46,607 bases of DNA from Polynucleobacter sp. (GCA_030157655.1 JAOAUK010000044.1:1-46607), one strand, 5' to 3'. Positions 17,545-26,197 are shown, counted from the stretch's first letter. Translations and numbers: made by a program. The notes: a model not told the origin generated them from the sequence alone.

Positions 17545-18580
17545 CAAAAGATTCCCAGTTAGGCCATAAACAAGATGCACTAAACCCAAGGCCTTCGCCC
17601 AATTGCTGCATATCGGAAGGTAATGGCGCTTTCCAAATCATGGTTTCTTTAGTTCTAGGGTGTTCTATACCTAAGACGGCAGCATGCAAGGCCTGCCCTG
17701 GCCTTGCAAACGAAAGTGCCGCCGCGTCAGCCGGCAACTTCTTTTTATAGACAGGGTCTCCCACCAATGAATTACCGAGTGATTCAAGATGAACTCTAAT
17801 TTGATGTGTTCTACCTGTTTCCAAGCGACACACAACCAATGAAATCTTAGTTTTTTGAAAATCTACAGTTTCCAAATGATGGACATGTGTAACAGCAGGC
17901 TTACTTGCTGAACCAGTCAATAAAGCCATTTTTAATCTGTCGCGAGGATCTCGACCTAGTGATGCGTGAACAGTCTGAGATTTAACCTGCCCCCATGCAA
18001 AGGCCAAGTAACGTCGAATAACTTGCCTAGATTGCAACTGACGAACCAAGTCAGTCTGTGCCTCAAGGGTCTTTGCGATCATCAATAGCCCAGATGTATC
18101 TTTATCTAATCGATGAACAATTCCAGCGCGTGGAACCCCAGCAATACTGGGGTAATGATGAAGTAAAGCGTTTAAAACAGTTCCAGACCAATTTCCTGCA
18201 GCAGGATGAACAACCATGCCAGCCGGTTTATGAATAACTAGAATATCTTCGTCTTCATAAACGATATCTAAAGAAATATTCTCCGGAAGATAGGCTTGCT
18301 CTTCGGCGCTAGCCTGAGGAATGACAGTAATTTGATCACCAGCATTCACTGAGTACCGAATTTTTAGAGTTGCGCCTGCTAAAGTAACAAAACCACCCTC
18401 AATCCATGATTGCAGACGATTTCTGGAATGTTGAGGTATTAATTGGGCTAAAACTTTGTCTAAACGCTCTCCTGCCAAATTATCTGGCACAACTACAGCA
18501 ATAAACTCGTCCTCATCGATATAATGGGATGCATTGATCTCAGGAGAATCTGGTAATGCCAAAATTTGGTGCCCTTTCAT
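17537..18580 (-). CDS. rluD: 23S rRNA pseudouridine synthase RluD
   Basis: Makes pseudouridines in helix 69 of 23S rRNA (positions 1911, 1915 and 1917 in E. coli). An S4 RNA-binding domain (GERLDKVLAQLIPQHSRNRLQSWIEGGFV) precedes the RluA-type catalytic domain, with the catalytic aspartate in PRAGIVHRLDKDTSGLLMIAKT and the C-terminal RTHQIRVHLESLGNSLVGDPVY. The track start at 18580 overlaps the 5' end of bamD by 25 bases in divergent orientation and lacks an obvious ribosome-binding site. A TTG at 18562, preceded by AAAGGG, is an alternative. pgeF overlaps its 3' end. Confidence 0.93.
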   Translation of the reverse strand: MKGHQILALPDSPEINASHYIDEDEFIAVVVPDNLAGERLDKVLAQLIPQHSRNRLQSWIEGGFVTLAGATLKIRYSVNAGDQITVIPQASAEEQAYLPENISLDIVYEDEDILVIHKPAGMVVHPAAGNWSGTVLNALLHHYPSIAGVPRAGIVHRLDKDTSGLLMIAKTLEAQTDLVRQLQSRQVIRRYLAFAWGQVKSQTVHASLGRDPRDRLKMALLTGSASKPAVTHVHHLETVDFQKTKISLVVCRLETGRTHQIRVHLESLGNSLVGDPVYKKKLPADAAALSFARPGQALHAAVLGIEHPRTKETMIWKAPLPSDMQQLGEGLGFSASCLWPNWESFDV

Positions 18581-19419
18581 CTATAAGTAACGTTAGTTTA
18601 AGTCCGAAATTAATTCATCTAGTTTCACTGTCCTTATTATTGACCACCGCCCTTCTATCTGGTTGCGCAGGTGACGCCAATGATGAGACTGCTGGCTGGT
18701 CTCAAAACAAACTATACGTTGAAGCTAAAGACGCCATGGATGGTGGTGACAATGCAAAATGTATTAAATACTTTGAGAAGCTAGAAGCCAGATATCCATT
18801 TGGGCCATATGCTCAACAAGCACAAATTAACGTTGCCTATTGCCATTGGAAGGATGGTGAATTAGCCCAAGCCATTGTTGCAGTAGATCGATTCATTCAA
18901 TTACACCCAGGCCACCCTAGCGTGGACTATGCCTATTACCTTAAAGGTTTAATTACTTTTAACGACAACATGGGTTTTCTTGGTAAGTTAACTGGACAGG
19001 ATCTTAGCGAGAGAGATCCTAGAGCGGCACGCGACGCATTTGAAGCCTTCAAAACTCTCACGACTCGTTATCCAGAGAGTAAATACACACCGGATGCTTT
19101 GGATCGCATGCGCTATATCGTTAACTCATTAGCTGATAGCGACGTTAATACAGCTCGTTATTACTACCGCCGTGGCGCCTATTTAGCCGCAGTAAACCGT
19201 GCCCAGCGTGCTATCACAGACTATGACAGAGCTCCTGCAACTGAAGAAGCGCTTTATATTCTTTATAAGTCTTATGAAGCTCTAAATATGAAAGACTTAA
19301 GCAATGATGCATTAAGAGTATTAAAGCTTAATTTTCCAGATAGTAAAATCTTGGTCACGGGTAAGCGTGCTGATGCTGACGAAAATAAAGCATCCTGGTG
19401 GCAGATTTGGCGCAAATAA
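18556..19419 (+). CDS. bamD: Outer membrane assembly lipoprotein BamD
   Basis: Essential lipoprotein of the BAM complex that inserts beta-barrel proteins into the outer membrane. The signal peptide ends in a lipobox LLSGC (Cys at about residue 37), followed by an EGW-like start of the mature protein and TPR repeats, including YEAKDAMDGGDNAKCIKYFEKLEARYPFG-type helices, and the typical PESKYTPDALDRMRYIVNSLADSDVNTARYYYRRGAYLAAVNRAQ region. The ATG at 18556 is supported by AGGAG nine bases upstream, although this signal lies inside the divergent rluD gene. A strong bidirectional terminator follows. Confidence 0.95.
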   Translation: MPKFGALSSISNVSLSPKLIHLVSLSLLLTTALLSGCAGDANDETAGWSQNKLYVEAKDAMDGGDNAKCIKYFEKLEARYPFGPYAQQAQINVAYCHWKDGELAQAIVAVDRFIQLHPGHPSVDYAYYLKGLITFNDNMGFLGKLTGQDLSERDPRAARDAFEAFKTLTTRYPESKYTPDALDRMRYIVNSLADSDVNTARYYYRRGAYLAAVNRAQRAITDYDRAPATEEALYILYKSYEALNMKDLSNDALRVLKLNFPDSKILVTGKRADADENKASWWQIWRK

Positions 19420-19442
19420 AAAAGATTTAAGTATTAATTAAT

Positions 19443-19472
19443 AAAAAAGGAAGGTAACACCTTCCTTTTTTA
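19443..19472. terminator. Bidirectional terminator between bamD and alr
   Basis: The stem GGAAGGT / ACCTTCC around a three-base aac loop is flanked by AAAAAA on the left and TTTTTT on the right, so it has a T-run on both strands. It serves the convergent genes bamD and alr. Confidence 0.92.
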
Positions 19473-19481
19473 TTGGTATCT

Positions 19482-20624
19482 TTATCTAGTTCTGGGCACT
19501 CTAGGCGCTAATGCGCAAAGCAACTCATAGCCAATTGTTCCAGCAGATTGAGCAACCTCATCCACAGGCAAGAAATCCCCCCACAACTGGACATCAGTAC
19601 CAACATCTACATGGGGCATATCAGTAATGTCAACTGTAATCATATCCATCGATACCTGACCTGCCATACGGCAAACTTTGCCATCTTCAAGTCCTTTAGG
19701 GCCTGCAACCCAAACAGGGGTCCCATCTGGCGCGTGCCTTGGATAACCATCTGCATAGCCGCAAGCAACTATACCAATACGGATAGGTACATCTGTTCTA
19801 TATCTTGAACCATATCCAACTGATTCATGCGCATCTAAATGTTGAACGCCAATAATCTTTGAATTTAAAGACATTACTGCTTGCAGCTTAGCATGCTCAA
19901 TATCTTCATGCTTACCAGATGGTGATGCGCCATAAAGCATGATGCCTGGTCGAACCCAATCAGAAAAAACCACATGGTGGTGCCATAAAATAGCTGCCGA
20001 ATTAGCCAGTGATTTCTCACCAGAGAATCCTTCTATTGTTTGGTGAAATAACTCAGACTGCTCATCTACGCTAGGGGTGCGATCGATGTAATCAGCATTG
20101 GCAAAATGGGTCATATGAGAAATGACATAGCCATTTGTATGTAAACGATGGTAAGTCTCAACATACTCATTTGGCCTAAAGCCAAGACGATTCATGCCTG
20201 TATTCATTTTTAAATAAATCTTAGGCAAATGACTGTTTGAGCCATGCTTGGCTTCACTAAGAGCTTCTAGCCAGTCAACCTGATCGATATGATGAACAAC
20301 GCAATCACAATGAAGGTCTGATGCTAAAAATATATCCTCTTGGCTAAATAAGCCCTCTAGCAAAAGAATTGGGCCTTGCCACCCCATTTCACGCAATAAC
20401 TTGGCTTCAGCCAGGTCTAGCAAGGCAAATCCATCGGTGGTTTTTAAACCCTCCAAAGCAGGTGCCAGACCATGGCCATAAGCATTGGCTTTAACTACAG
20501 ACCATACTTTTGAACCAGGCACGAGCTCCCTTACCCGCTCCAAGTTATGGTGCATGGCATCAGAATTTATATGGGCATAGATCGGTCTAGACAGAAAATA
20601 CTCACTTTCGTGTTTTAATGACAA
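19482..20624 (-). CDS. alr: Alanine racemase
   Basis: PLP enzyme that converts L- to D-alanine for peptidoglycan. The PLP lysine is in VWSVVKANAYGHGL near the N-terminus, and the catalytic tyrosine in ESVGYGSRYRTD. The C-terminal beta domain has MAGQVSMDMITVDIT and YELLCALAPRVPR. The track ORF starts at a TTG at 20666, which would overlap the divergent lplT start. I prefer the in-frame TTG at 20624, giving 380 aa and a clear divergent gap, but the true start is uncertain: the conserved region only begins at LSRPIYAHI and no ATG precedes it. Confidence 0.88.
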   Translation of the reverse strand: MSLKHESEYFLSRPIYAHINSDAMHHNLERVRELVPGSKVWSVVKANAYGHGLAPALEGLKTTDGFALLDLAEAKLLREMGWQGPILLLEGLFSQEDIFLASDLHCDCVVHHIDQVDWLEALSEAKHGSNSHLPKIYLKMNTGMNRLGFRPNEYVETYHRLHTNGYVISHMTHFANADYIDRTPSVDEQSELFHQTIEGFSGEKSLANSAAILWHHHVVFSDWVRPGIMLYGASPSGKHEDIEHAKLQAVMSLNSKIIGVQHLDAHESVGYGSRYRTDVPIRIGIVACGYADGYPRHAPDGTPVWVAGPKGLEDGKVCRMAGQVSMDMITVDITDMPHVDVGTDVQLWGDFLPVDEVAQSAGTIGYELLCALAPRVPRTR

Positions 20625-20644
20625 CTCATAACTGAATTGTACGA

Positions 20645-21961
20645 ATGAAACCAGGTTTTTACACAATTATGGCGGCGCAATTTTTTTCGTCGCTCGCAGA
20701 CAACGCGCTCTTAATTGCAGCCATTGCTCTGTTATACCAGCTTCAAGCGCCGGCTTGGATGACTCCGCTCCTAAAGCTTTTCTTCGTTCTATCTTATGTA
20801 GTTCTAGCAGCTTTTGTTGGAGCCTTTGCGGATTCTCGCCCCAAGGGCAATGTCATGTTCTGGACTAACAGCATCAAAATTATCGGCTGTCTAGCCATGT
20901 TGTTCAGCGCCCACCCTCTAATGGCTTATGCCATTGTTGGCTTTGGCGCTGCAGCTTATTCACCCGCAAAATATGGAATTTTGACTGAGTTATTGCCCCC
21001 AGAAAAATTAGTTGCTGCTAATGGTTGGATTGAAGGTTTAACTGTTGGCTCGATCATTTTGGGCACCGTATTTGGTGGTATGTTGATTTCTAATCAGTTA
21101 TCTACTTTCCTGTTAGGCTTTGATCTCCCAGTCATCAACACAAGTATAGACACAGCTCCTGAAGCAGCTATTTGTGTGATTGCCTTTATCTATTTAATAG
21201 CCGCCGCCTTTAACTTAAAGATTCCTGATACTGGAGCTGTTTACCCTCAACAAGAAACAAACCCAATTCGATTGGTAAAAGATTTTGAGCACTGCTTTAG
21301 AACTCTCTGGACGGATCGCTTAGGGCAAATCTCACTAGCAGTAACCACTCTATTTTGGGGAGCTGGGGCCACCCTTCAATTTATTGTTCTTAAGTGGGCA
21401 GAATCTGCATTGGGTATGAATTTATCCGAAGGTGCTATCTTGCAGGCTGTTGTGGCCTTTGGAGTCGCTGGTGGAGCGGTGTGGGCTGCCTGGAGAGTTC
21501 CGCTTAAAAAATCACTGAATGTTCTTATCTATGGTGTCTTAATGGGCGCATTGGTAATGGTTTTGGCCATTTTCAGAAAAGACCTAATACCAGATATTTC
21601 AGTTGATTTAGGCATTATCACCATGCCTTTATACCTACTAATTGCATATGTATTTTTAATGACAATTGGCTGGATGTCAGGCTACTTTGTTGTACCAATG
21701 AATGCGCTGTTACAGCATCGTGGCCACGTTCTTCTGTCTGCCGGCCACTCTATTGCAGTCCAGAACTTCAATGAAAACCTATCGGTTCTAGCGATGCTCT
21801 GCTTGTATTCACTACTGATCTGGCTAGAAGTACCTGTTAGCTTTGTGATTGTCTTATTTGGTAGCTTTGTTTGCTTATTAATGGTCTACATTATTCGATG
21901 GCATAACCGCAACCAAATGGAATATGACTCTCTCCACCTAATCGGTGAACATAAGCACTAA
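20645..21961 (+). CDS. lplT: Lysophospholipid transporter LplT
   Basis: Major-facilitator flippase that moves lysophospholipids across the inner membrane for re-acylation. The N-terminus MKPGFYTIMAAQFFSSLADNALLIAAIALL is highly characteristic of LplT, and about 12 hydrophobic segments follow, including PAKYGILTELLPPEKLVAANGWIEG and the late GYFVVPMNALLQHRGHVLLSAGHSIAVQNFNEN segment. The length of 438 aa is longer than E. coli LplT by roughly 40 residues. The usual acyltransferase partner (aas) is not adjacent. It is divergent from alr and converges on the HolD-like gene with an 18-base gap. Confidence 0.93.
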   Translation: MKPGFYTIMAAQFFSSLADNALLIAAIALLYQLQAPAWMTPLLKLFFVLSYVVLAAFVGAFADSRPKGNVMFWTNSIKIIGCLAMLFSAHPLMAYAIVGFGAAAYSPAKYGILTELLPPEKLVAANGWIEGLTVGSIILGTVFGGMLISNQLSTFLLGFDLPVINTSIDTAPEAAICVIAFIYLIAAAFNLKIPDTGAVYPQQETNPIRLVKDFEHCFRTLWTDRLGQISLAVTTLFWGAGATLQFIVLKWAESALGMNLSEGAILQAVVAFGVAGGAVWAAWRVPLKKSLNVLIYGVLMGALVMVLAIFRKDLIPDISVDLGIITMPLYLLIAYVFLMTIGWMSGYFVVPMNALLQHRGHVLLSAGHSIAVQNFNENLSVLAMLCLYSLLIWLEVPVSFVIVLFGSFVCLLMVYIIRWHNRNQMEYDSLHLIGEHKH

Positions 21962-21979
21962 AACAATCAAGATTTAACG

Positions 21980-22468
21980 CTAGATAAGTGACCTGGCTAA
22001 TATTAAATCTTGCCAAGTTTTAATTTTATCTAGTGGGTTTTTTAATAAATGATCAGGATGGTAAGTTAATACAACAGGAATTTCATCCCCGGCTTGGTCG
22101 AAAGAATGCACTGCGCCTCTAAGCTCATTAAATGGCTCTTGTAACCCTAATAGAGTCTTACCTAGGGCAGAGCCCATAGCCACCATCACTTGCCCCTTGA
22201 TGGACTCAGATTTCACCTTTGAAGCACTAATTAACTGTATGTTTGTTCTGCTAAGCATTAAAGATGCCAAAATCTTGTCAAACAACACATTGCCAACATC
22301 TGTTAAATCATCAACTACAAATGTCCATATGATTGATTCATCATTACCTACCTGTGGCATCGATATAGGCGCACTTCCCTCAGTCAATTCTCTTTTTGAA
22401 GTGACATCATCATCTTTAACCACCCATGTACTGATGCCCATGGCATTTAAATAATCTACCTGACTCAT
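21980..22468 (-). CDS. UDG-fold protein, degenerate; candidate DNA polymerase III psi (HolD-like) subunit
   Basis: A 162-aa protein of uncertain function. The C-terminal half (VMVAMGSALGKTLLG, LRGAVHSF, IPVVLTYHPDHLLKNPLDKIKTWQDL) resembles the end of family 4/5 uracil-DNA glycosylases, with the HPxxLL motif. The N-terminal iron-sulfur cysteines and the GEAPG-type catalytic loop of those enzymes are missing. The N-terminus YLNAMGISTWVVKDD instead resembles the chi-binding tip of E. coli HolD (LQQLGITQWSLR), and holD is next to rimI in E. coli, as this gene is here. I infer a replication role rather than glycosylase activity. It starts four bases after the rimI stop. Confidence 0.6.
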   Translation of the reverse strand: MSQVDYLNAMGISTWVVKDDDVTSKRELTEGSAPISMPQVGNDESIIWTFVVDDLTDVGNVLFDKILASLMLSRTNIQLISASKVKSESIKGQVMVAMGSALGKTLLGLQEPFNELRGAVHSFDQAGDEIPVVLTYHPDHLLKNPLDKIKTWQDLILARSLI

Positions 22469-22472
22469 ATAT

Positions 22473-22952
22473 TTACAATCTTATTAAGCGTTTTTTCATC
22501 ACAATGGCGTCTTCTCGACCGCCAGAGGTTAAAGGATAGTAATCCTTTCTTAAGCCCACTTGTTCATAGCCCAATTTCTCATACAAACGAATAGCTGGCT
22601 CATTACTAACTCTGACCTCTAAGAAAATACTCTGAATCGATCGAGACAATGCAGCATCATCCATGATGCCTAAAATCTTTTGGGCATAACCTCGTTTTCT
22701 ATAACTTGGATGAACTGTGATGTTAAGCAGCTCTAGTTCATCAATACTTGGCATGAGCACACAATACGCCATTAGTTCATCAGGATGGTCATCATCTTCT
22801 GCTAGGCGACGCAAACAATAAGACCAATAGCCGGCATTCAATGAATCTACAAAATTACCTTTGGTCCAAGAGGACTCATGACTAAGACTTTCAATCTCAA
22901 TCACCTCATCAAGATCTCTAACAGCCATGGGTAAAAGTCGCATGTTTAACAT
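22473..22952 (-). CDS. rimI: Ribosomal protein bS18-type alanine N-acetyltransferase RimI
   Basis: GNAT acetyltransferase that acetylates the N-terminus of ribosomal protein S18. The fold is visible from IEIESLSHESSWTKGNFVDSL to the acetyl-CoA binding loop HPSYRKRGYAQKILG near residue 100 and the C-terminal LEVRVSNEPAIRLYEKLGYEQVGLRKDYY. The length of 159 aa is normal. An ATG four codons downstream (MRLLPMAVRDL) is an alternative start. It begins nine bases after the tsaB stop and is followed four bases later by the HolD-like gene, so the three form one compact unit. tsaB-rimI adjacency is widespread. Confidence 0.93.
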   Translation of the reverse strand: MLNMRLLPMAVRDLDEVIEIESLSHESSWTKGNFVDSLNAGYWSYCLRRLAEDDDHPDELMAYCVLMPSIDELELLNITVHPSYRKRGYAQKILGIMDDAALSRSIQSIFLEVRVSNEPAIRLYEKLGYEQVGLRKDYYPLTSGGREDAIVMKKRLIRL

Positions 22953-22961
22953 ATAGAAATG

Positions 22962-23708
22962 TTAATTAGATTTTGCTTGACGATTCGCTTGACTACGCTC
23001 TGCAATCGTTTCAGCAACTTTATCTCTGATGTAGATGGGTTGTAAATTTTCAGCGGTAACTTGCAAACCTTTTGCGAGTGCATCGATACCTAATGTTGCA
23101 ATCGATCTAGCATGAGGAACCGCATGAGGGTCAATCGCCACAGCTTTATTGGATAGCGCATTCATCTCATTTTTATAGGCCGTCACTGCATTCCCAACCA
23201 AATAAAAATCAGACTGAGGCAAATCGATATTTTCGGGTGACGACAAATAAACATCCCCGATCCGCTCAGGCAAACCATTACTCTGAACAATATAAGTTGC
23301 CCAATAAGCTTCATTCATGCGAGCATCCACTGCGACTAAGATTGATTCACCTGCAACTATCTTTAAGCTATGAATCCCCTCTAATGCGACCGCATCCAGA
23401 CAAACAATTGGCAAGCAAGGCAAGTCAGCAGCAAAAGCCATCCCCTGACCTATACCAACACCTATTCTTATACCGGTAAAAGCACCTGGGCCAATCCCAA
23501 TAGCCACTGCATCTAAATCTCTGAAGTTTAGATTTGCCTCAGTGAGTAACTCTTCCACCCAGTCCAATGCATGTTGACTGGACTCAGGGCCAAGATTTTC
23601 ATGACGTACCAATGACAAAGGGGACTGCGGTTTACCCGAGCCCCCCTTTGGGTTGACCAAGGCCACAGAACACCACTGTGTCGAGGTGTCAATGGCCAGA
23701 ATAGTCAA
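22962..23708 (-). CDS. tsaB: tRNA threonylcarbamoyladenosine biosynthesis protein TsaB
   Basis: Partner of TsaD in making t6A37 in ANN-decoding tRNAs. The ASKHA N-domain begins ILAIDTSTQWCSVAL, and the family motif IGIGPGAFTGIRIGVGIGQGMAFA is at about residues 70-93. The length of 248 aa is at the usual size. The start is a TTG directly abutting the malate synthase stop (TAA then TTG), the same arrangement seen at phaR/rimO. The reading frame could not start much further in because the ILAIDTS strand is conserved. It is probably translated by coupling to aceB and is followed by rimI. Confidence 0.94.
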   Translation of the reverse strand: MTILAIDTSTQWCSVALVNPKGGSGKPQSPLSLVRHENLGPESSQHALDWVEELLTEANLNFRDLDAVAIGIGPGAFTGIRIGVGIGQGMAFAADLPCLPIVCLDAVALEGIHSLKIVAGESILVAVDARMNEAYWATYIVQSNGLPERIGDVYLSSPENIDLPQSDFYLVGNAVTAYKNEMNALSNKAVAIDPHAVPHARSIATLGIDALAKGLQVTAENLQPIYIRDKVAETIAERSQANRQAKSN

Positions 23709-25286
23709 TTAGATTTCCTCGTACAAAGGCAAAGTTAAGAATTCTTCAAATTTTTCACTTGTGCTCATTGTGTCAAAAATCTCTGCTGCACGATCCCAGT
23801 GACCAGTTGCACCGCTTGCTTTAACTTTCGGCAACTCTTCAGCAATTAACTTGCGAACCAATTCAGCAGTTACCTTTGTACCGTCTTCCAAAACTCCTTT
23901 TGGTGAACGAATCCATTGCCAAACTTGTGAGCGGCTAATTTCAGCGGTAGCAGCATCTTCCATCAAGTTGTGAATAGGTACACAACCATTACCAGCCAAC
24001 CATGCGCCTAAGTAATGAATACCAACGTTGATATTCATGCGTAAACCAGCTTCAGTAATTGGTGTTTCTGGTTGGAAGTTCAACAAGTCTGCTGCTGCAA
24101 CATTCACTTCAGGTTTTTGTTTTTCGAATTGGTTAGGTTTGTCACCTAACACTTTCACAAACTCTGCCATCGCTGGCTCAACCAAACCTGGGTGAGCAAC
24201 CCAACCGCCGTCGTAACCATCTTCTGCATCACGTTTCTTATCATTAATAATGCCTTGCATAGCGATAGCGTTCTTTTCAGGATCATTTTTGATAGGAATC
24301 AAGGCGCTCATACCACCCATAGCTGGTGCACCACGCTTATGGCAAGTTTTCAATAACAATAATGCATAAGCACGCATAAACGGTGAAGTCATCGTTACTT
24401 TAGCGCGATCTGCTAAACAGAAATTTTGATCAACTTTGAATTTCTTGATGCAAGAGAAAATGTAATCCCAACGACCAGCGTTAAGACCAGCGCTATGCTC
24501 ACGCAATTCGTAAAGAATCTCTTCCATTTCGAATGCTGCCAAAATAGTTTCAATCAAAACTGTTGCCTTGATTGTGCCGCGTGGGAAGCCCAACTCATCT
24601 TGAGTCATGCAGAAAATATCATTCCATAAACGAGCTTCTAAATGGCTTTCCATTTTTGGCAAGTAAAAATATGGGCCTGCGCCACGCGCTAATTGTTCCT
24701 TAGCGTTGTGGAAGAAAAATAATGCAAAGTCAAAAATACCGCCTGAAACACGTTGGCCATCAACTGTTACGTGCTTTTCATCTAGGTGCCAGCCACGTGG
24801 ACGAACTTGCAAAGTTGCAATCTTGTCGTTTAATTTGTAGCTCTTACCATTTTGTTCAAGGCTAAGTTCACGACGAACTGCCTTCTTCATATTAATTTGG
24901 CCTTGAATTTGATTCGTCCAGCTAGGGCTATTTGAATCTTCAAAGTCAGTCATATAAGAATCTGCACCTGAATTGAAAGCATTGATCACCATCTTTGCTT
25001 CAACAGGGCCTGTGATTTCTACGCGACGACATTGCAATGCTGCTGGAATTGGAGCAACTTTCCAATCACCCTCACGAATAGCTTTTGTTTCAGGCAAGAA
25101 ATCAGGTCTTTCACCAGCATCTAGACGCTTTGTGCGCTCAACGCGGGCTTTTAACAATTCTTGACGACGCGGCTCAAATGCACGATGAAGTTTGGCGACC
25201 AAAGCCAAAGCTTCAGGAGTCAAAATAGTAGCGAATTCTGGGGTAACTTCGGCATTGATAGCCATGCCTTGTGGCAAGTTTGACAT
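23709..25286 (-). CDS. aceB: Malate synthase A
   Basis: Condenses glyoxylate with acetyl-CoA to malate in the glyoxylate shunt. The 525-aa length fits the A isoform. Landmarks include FEDSNSPSWTNQIQGQINMKKAVRR, the LQVRPRGWHLDEKHV region with the catalytic-site arginine, IETILAAFEMEEILYELREHSAGLNAGRWDYIFS, and the C-terminal NVGIHYLGAWLAGNGCVPIHNLMEDAATAEISRSQVWQW signature. Isocitrate lyase is not in the window. A ribosome-binding site AGGAGT precedes the ATG. The upstream 190 bases to the divergent small ORF hold its promoter, but I see no clear consensus there. Confidence 0.96.
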   Translation of the reverse strand: MSNLPQGMAINAEVTPEFATILTPEALALVAKLHRAFEPRRQELLKARVERTKRLDAGERPDFLPETKAIREGDWKVAPIPAALQCRRVEITGPVEAKMVINAFNSGADSYMTDFEDSNSPSWTNQIQGQINMKKAVRRELSLEQNGKSYKLNDKIATLQVRPRGWHLDEKHVTVDGQRVSGGIFDFALFFFHNAKEQLARGAGPYFYLPKMESHLEARLWNDIFCMTQDELGFPRGTIKATVLIETILAAFEMEEILYELREHSAGLNAGRWDYIFSCIKKFKVDQNFCLADRAKVTMTSPFMRAYALLLLKTCHKRGAPAMGGMSALIPIKNDPEKNAIAMQGIINDKKRDAEDGYDGGWVAHPGLVEPAMAEFVKVLGDKPNQFEKQKPEVNVAAADLLNFQPETPITEAGLRMNINVGIHYLGAWLAGNGCVPIHNLMEDAATAEISRSQVWQWIRSPKGVLEDGTKVTAELVRKLIAEELPKVKASGATGHWDRAAEIFDTMSTSEKFEEFLTLPLYEEI

Positions 25287-25478
25287 GAAAACTCCTGAAA
25301 AAACAATTAGTTATGATTATTAAGGGCTAATTACTTAAAACTGTAAAAACGACATTATGCCTTAGCTATAGAAAATGTTTCACAGACAAAGGTACTAATT
25401 CAAAGAATATCTAATTTGCGTCAACCAAACTAAAAAGTCATACGTTATAGCTATAAGGAAACTTTATAGGAGCCTTTT

Positions 25479-25649
25479 GTGAGATACGGTTTTAACCATT
25501 TGTCAGATGATGAATTTCTTGTTTTGTGCAAAGAATTGAATAAAAACAAGGGGTTATTGCTTATTGGAGCAATCAGAGAGTTACCGCCTAAACTAGCAGC
25601 CTTTGCTGAATGGAGAAAAGGCCTTACGTATATGCCAGTTTACGCATAA
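25479..25649 (+). CDS. Small hypothetical protein (56 aa), not in the ORF track
   Basis: A short ORF with a GTG start and a well-placed Shine-Dalgarno (TAGGAG, six bases before GTG), ending at TAA. The peptide begins MRYGFNHLSDDEFLVLCKELNKNKG and ends LAAFAEWRKGLTYMPVYA. It has an acidic helix, a hydrophobic LLLIGAI stretch and no signal peptide. It is followed 31 bases later by a strong terminator, as expected for a stand-alone gene. I do not recognise a family. The stretch from aceB to the epimerase gene (25287-25727) otherwise holds only this ORF and the terminator. A non-coding RNA explanation cannot be excluded. Confidence 0.6.
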   Translation: MRYGFNHLSDDEFLVLCKELNKNKGLLLIGAIRELPPKLAAFAEWRKGLTYMPVYA

Positions 25650-25680
25650 AAAAATAATAACTAAGACAGTACATTCAATA

Positions 25681-25708
25681 AAAAAACCGCCTTTTATGGC
25701 GGTTTTTT
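25681..25708. terminator. Bidirectional terminator between the 56-codon ORF and the epimerase gene
   Basis: A stem AAAAAACCGCC / GGCGGTTTTTT with a six-base loop ttttat has T-runs on both strands. It would end both the small plus-strand gene and the minus-strand propionyl-CoA operon. Confidence 0.92.
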
Positions 25709-25727
25709 TGTTTTATGGCTCAGCCCA

Positions 25728-26189
25728 TTAACTTAATGCAGCTATGACATCCGCAGGTGCTTGAACTAATTCAATCAATACTCCCTCACCACCAATTGGA
25801 AACTCATCATTTCCCTTTGGGTGCAAGAATGTAATGTCATATCCAGCAGCCCCTTTGCGAATACCACCAGGTGCAAAGCGCACACCATTAGCACTCAGCC
25901 ATTCAACAGCAACAGGCAAGTTATCTACCCATAAGCCGATATGATTCAGTGGTGTTGCATGAACTGCTGGCTTTTTATCAGGGTCAATTGGTTGCATCAA
26001 ATCCACTTCAACCTTGTGCACGCCCTTACCCATTGCACAAATATCCTCATCAACGTTTTCACGTTCCGATTTAAATGTACCAGTAACTTCTAAGCCAAAC
26101 ATATCTACCCATAATTTCTGGAGTTTCGATTTATCTGGCCCACCAATAGCTACTTGTTGAATACCTAAAATTTTGAATGGCTTAGTCAT
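25728..26189 (-). CDS. mce: Methylmalonyl-CoA epimerase (VOC superfamily)
   Basis: Vicinal-oxygen-chelate protein of 153 aa. It should interconvert the (2S) and (2R) epimers of methylmalonyl-CoA between propionyl-CoA carboxylase and the mutase. The beginning [30 protein letters not shown], the metal-ligand histidine in [12 protein letters not shown] and the glutamate in [12 protein letters not shown] fit this fold, although epimerases usually begin with a histidine (ihHvgia) where this one has QQVAIG. This is a weak point in the assignment; another VOC lyase is possible. Position at the end of the mutase-carboxylase operon strongly favours epimerase. The track start at 26192 is TTG; I use the ATG at 26189. 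Confidence 0.8.
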   Translation of the reverse strand: MTKPFKILGIQQVAIGGPDKSKLQKLWVDMFGLEVTGTFKSERENVDEDICAMGKGVHKVEVDLMQPIDPDKKPAVHATPLNHIGLWVDNLPVAVEWLSANGVRFAPGGIRKGAAGYDITFLHPKGNDEFPIGGEGVLIELVQAPADVIAALS

Positions 26190-26197
26190 CAATCAAC

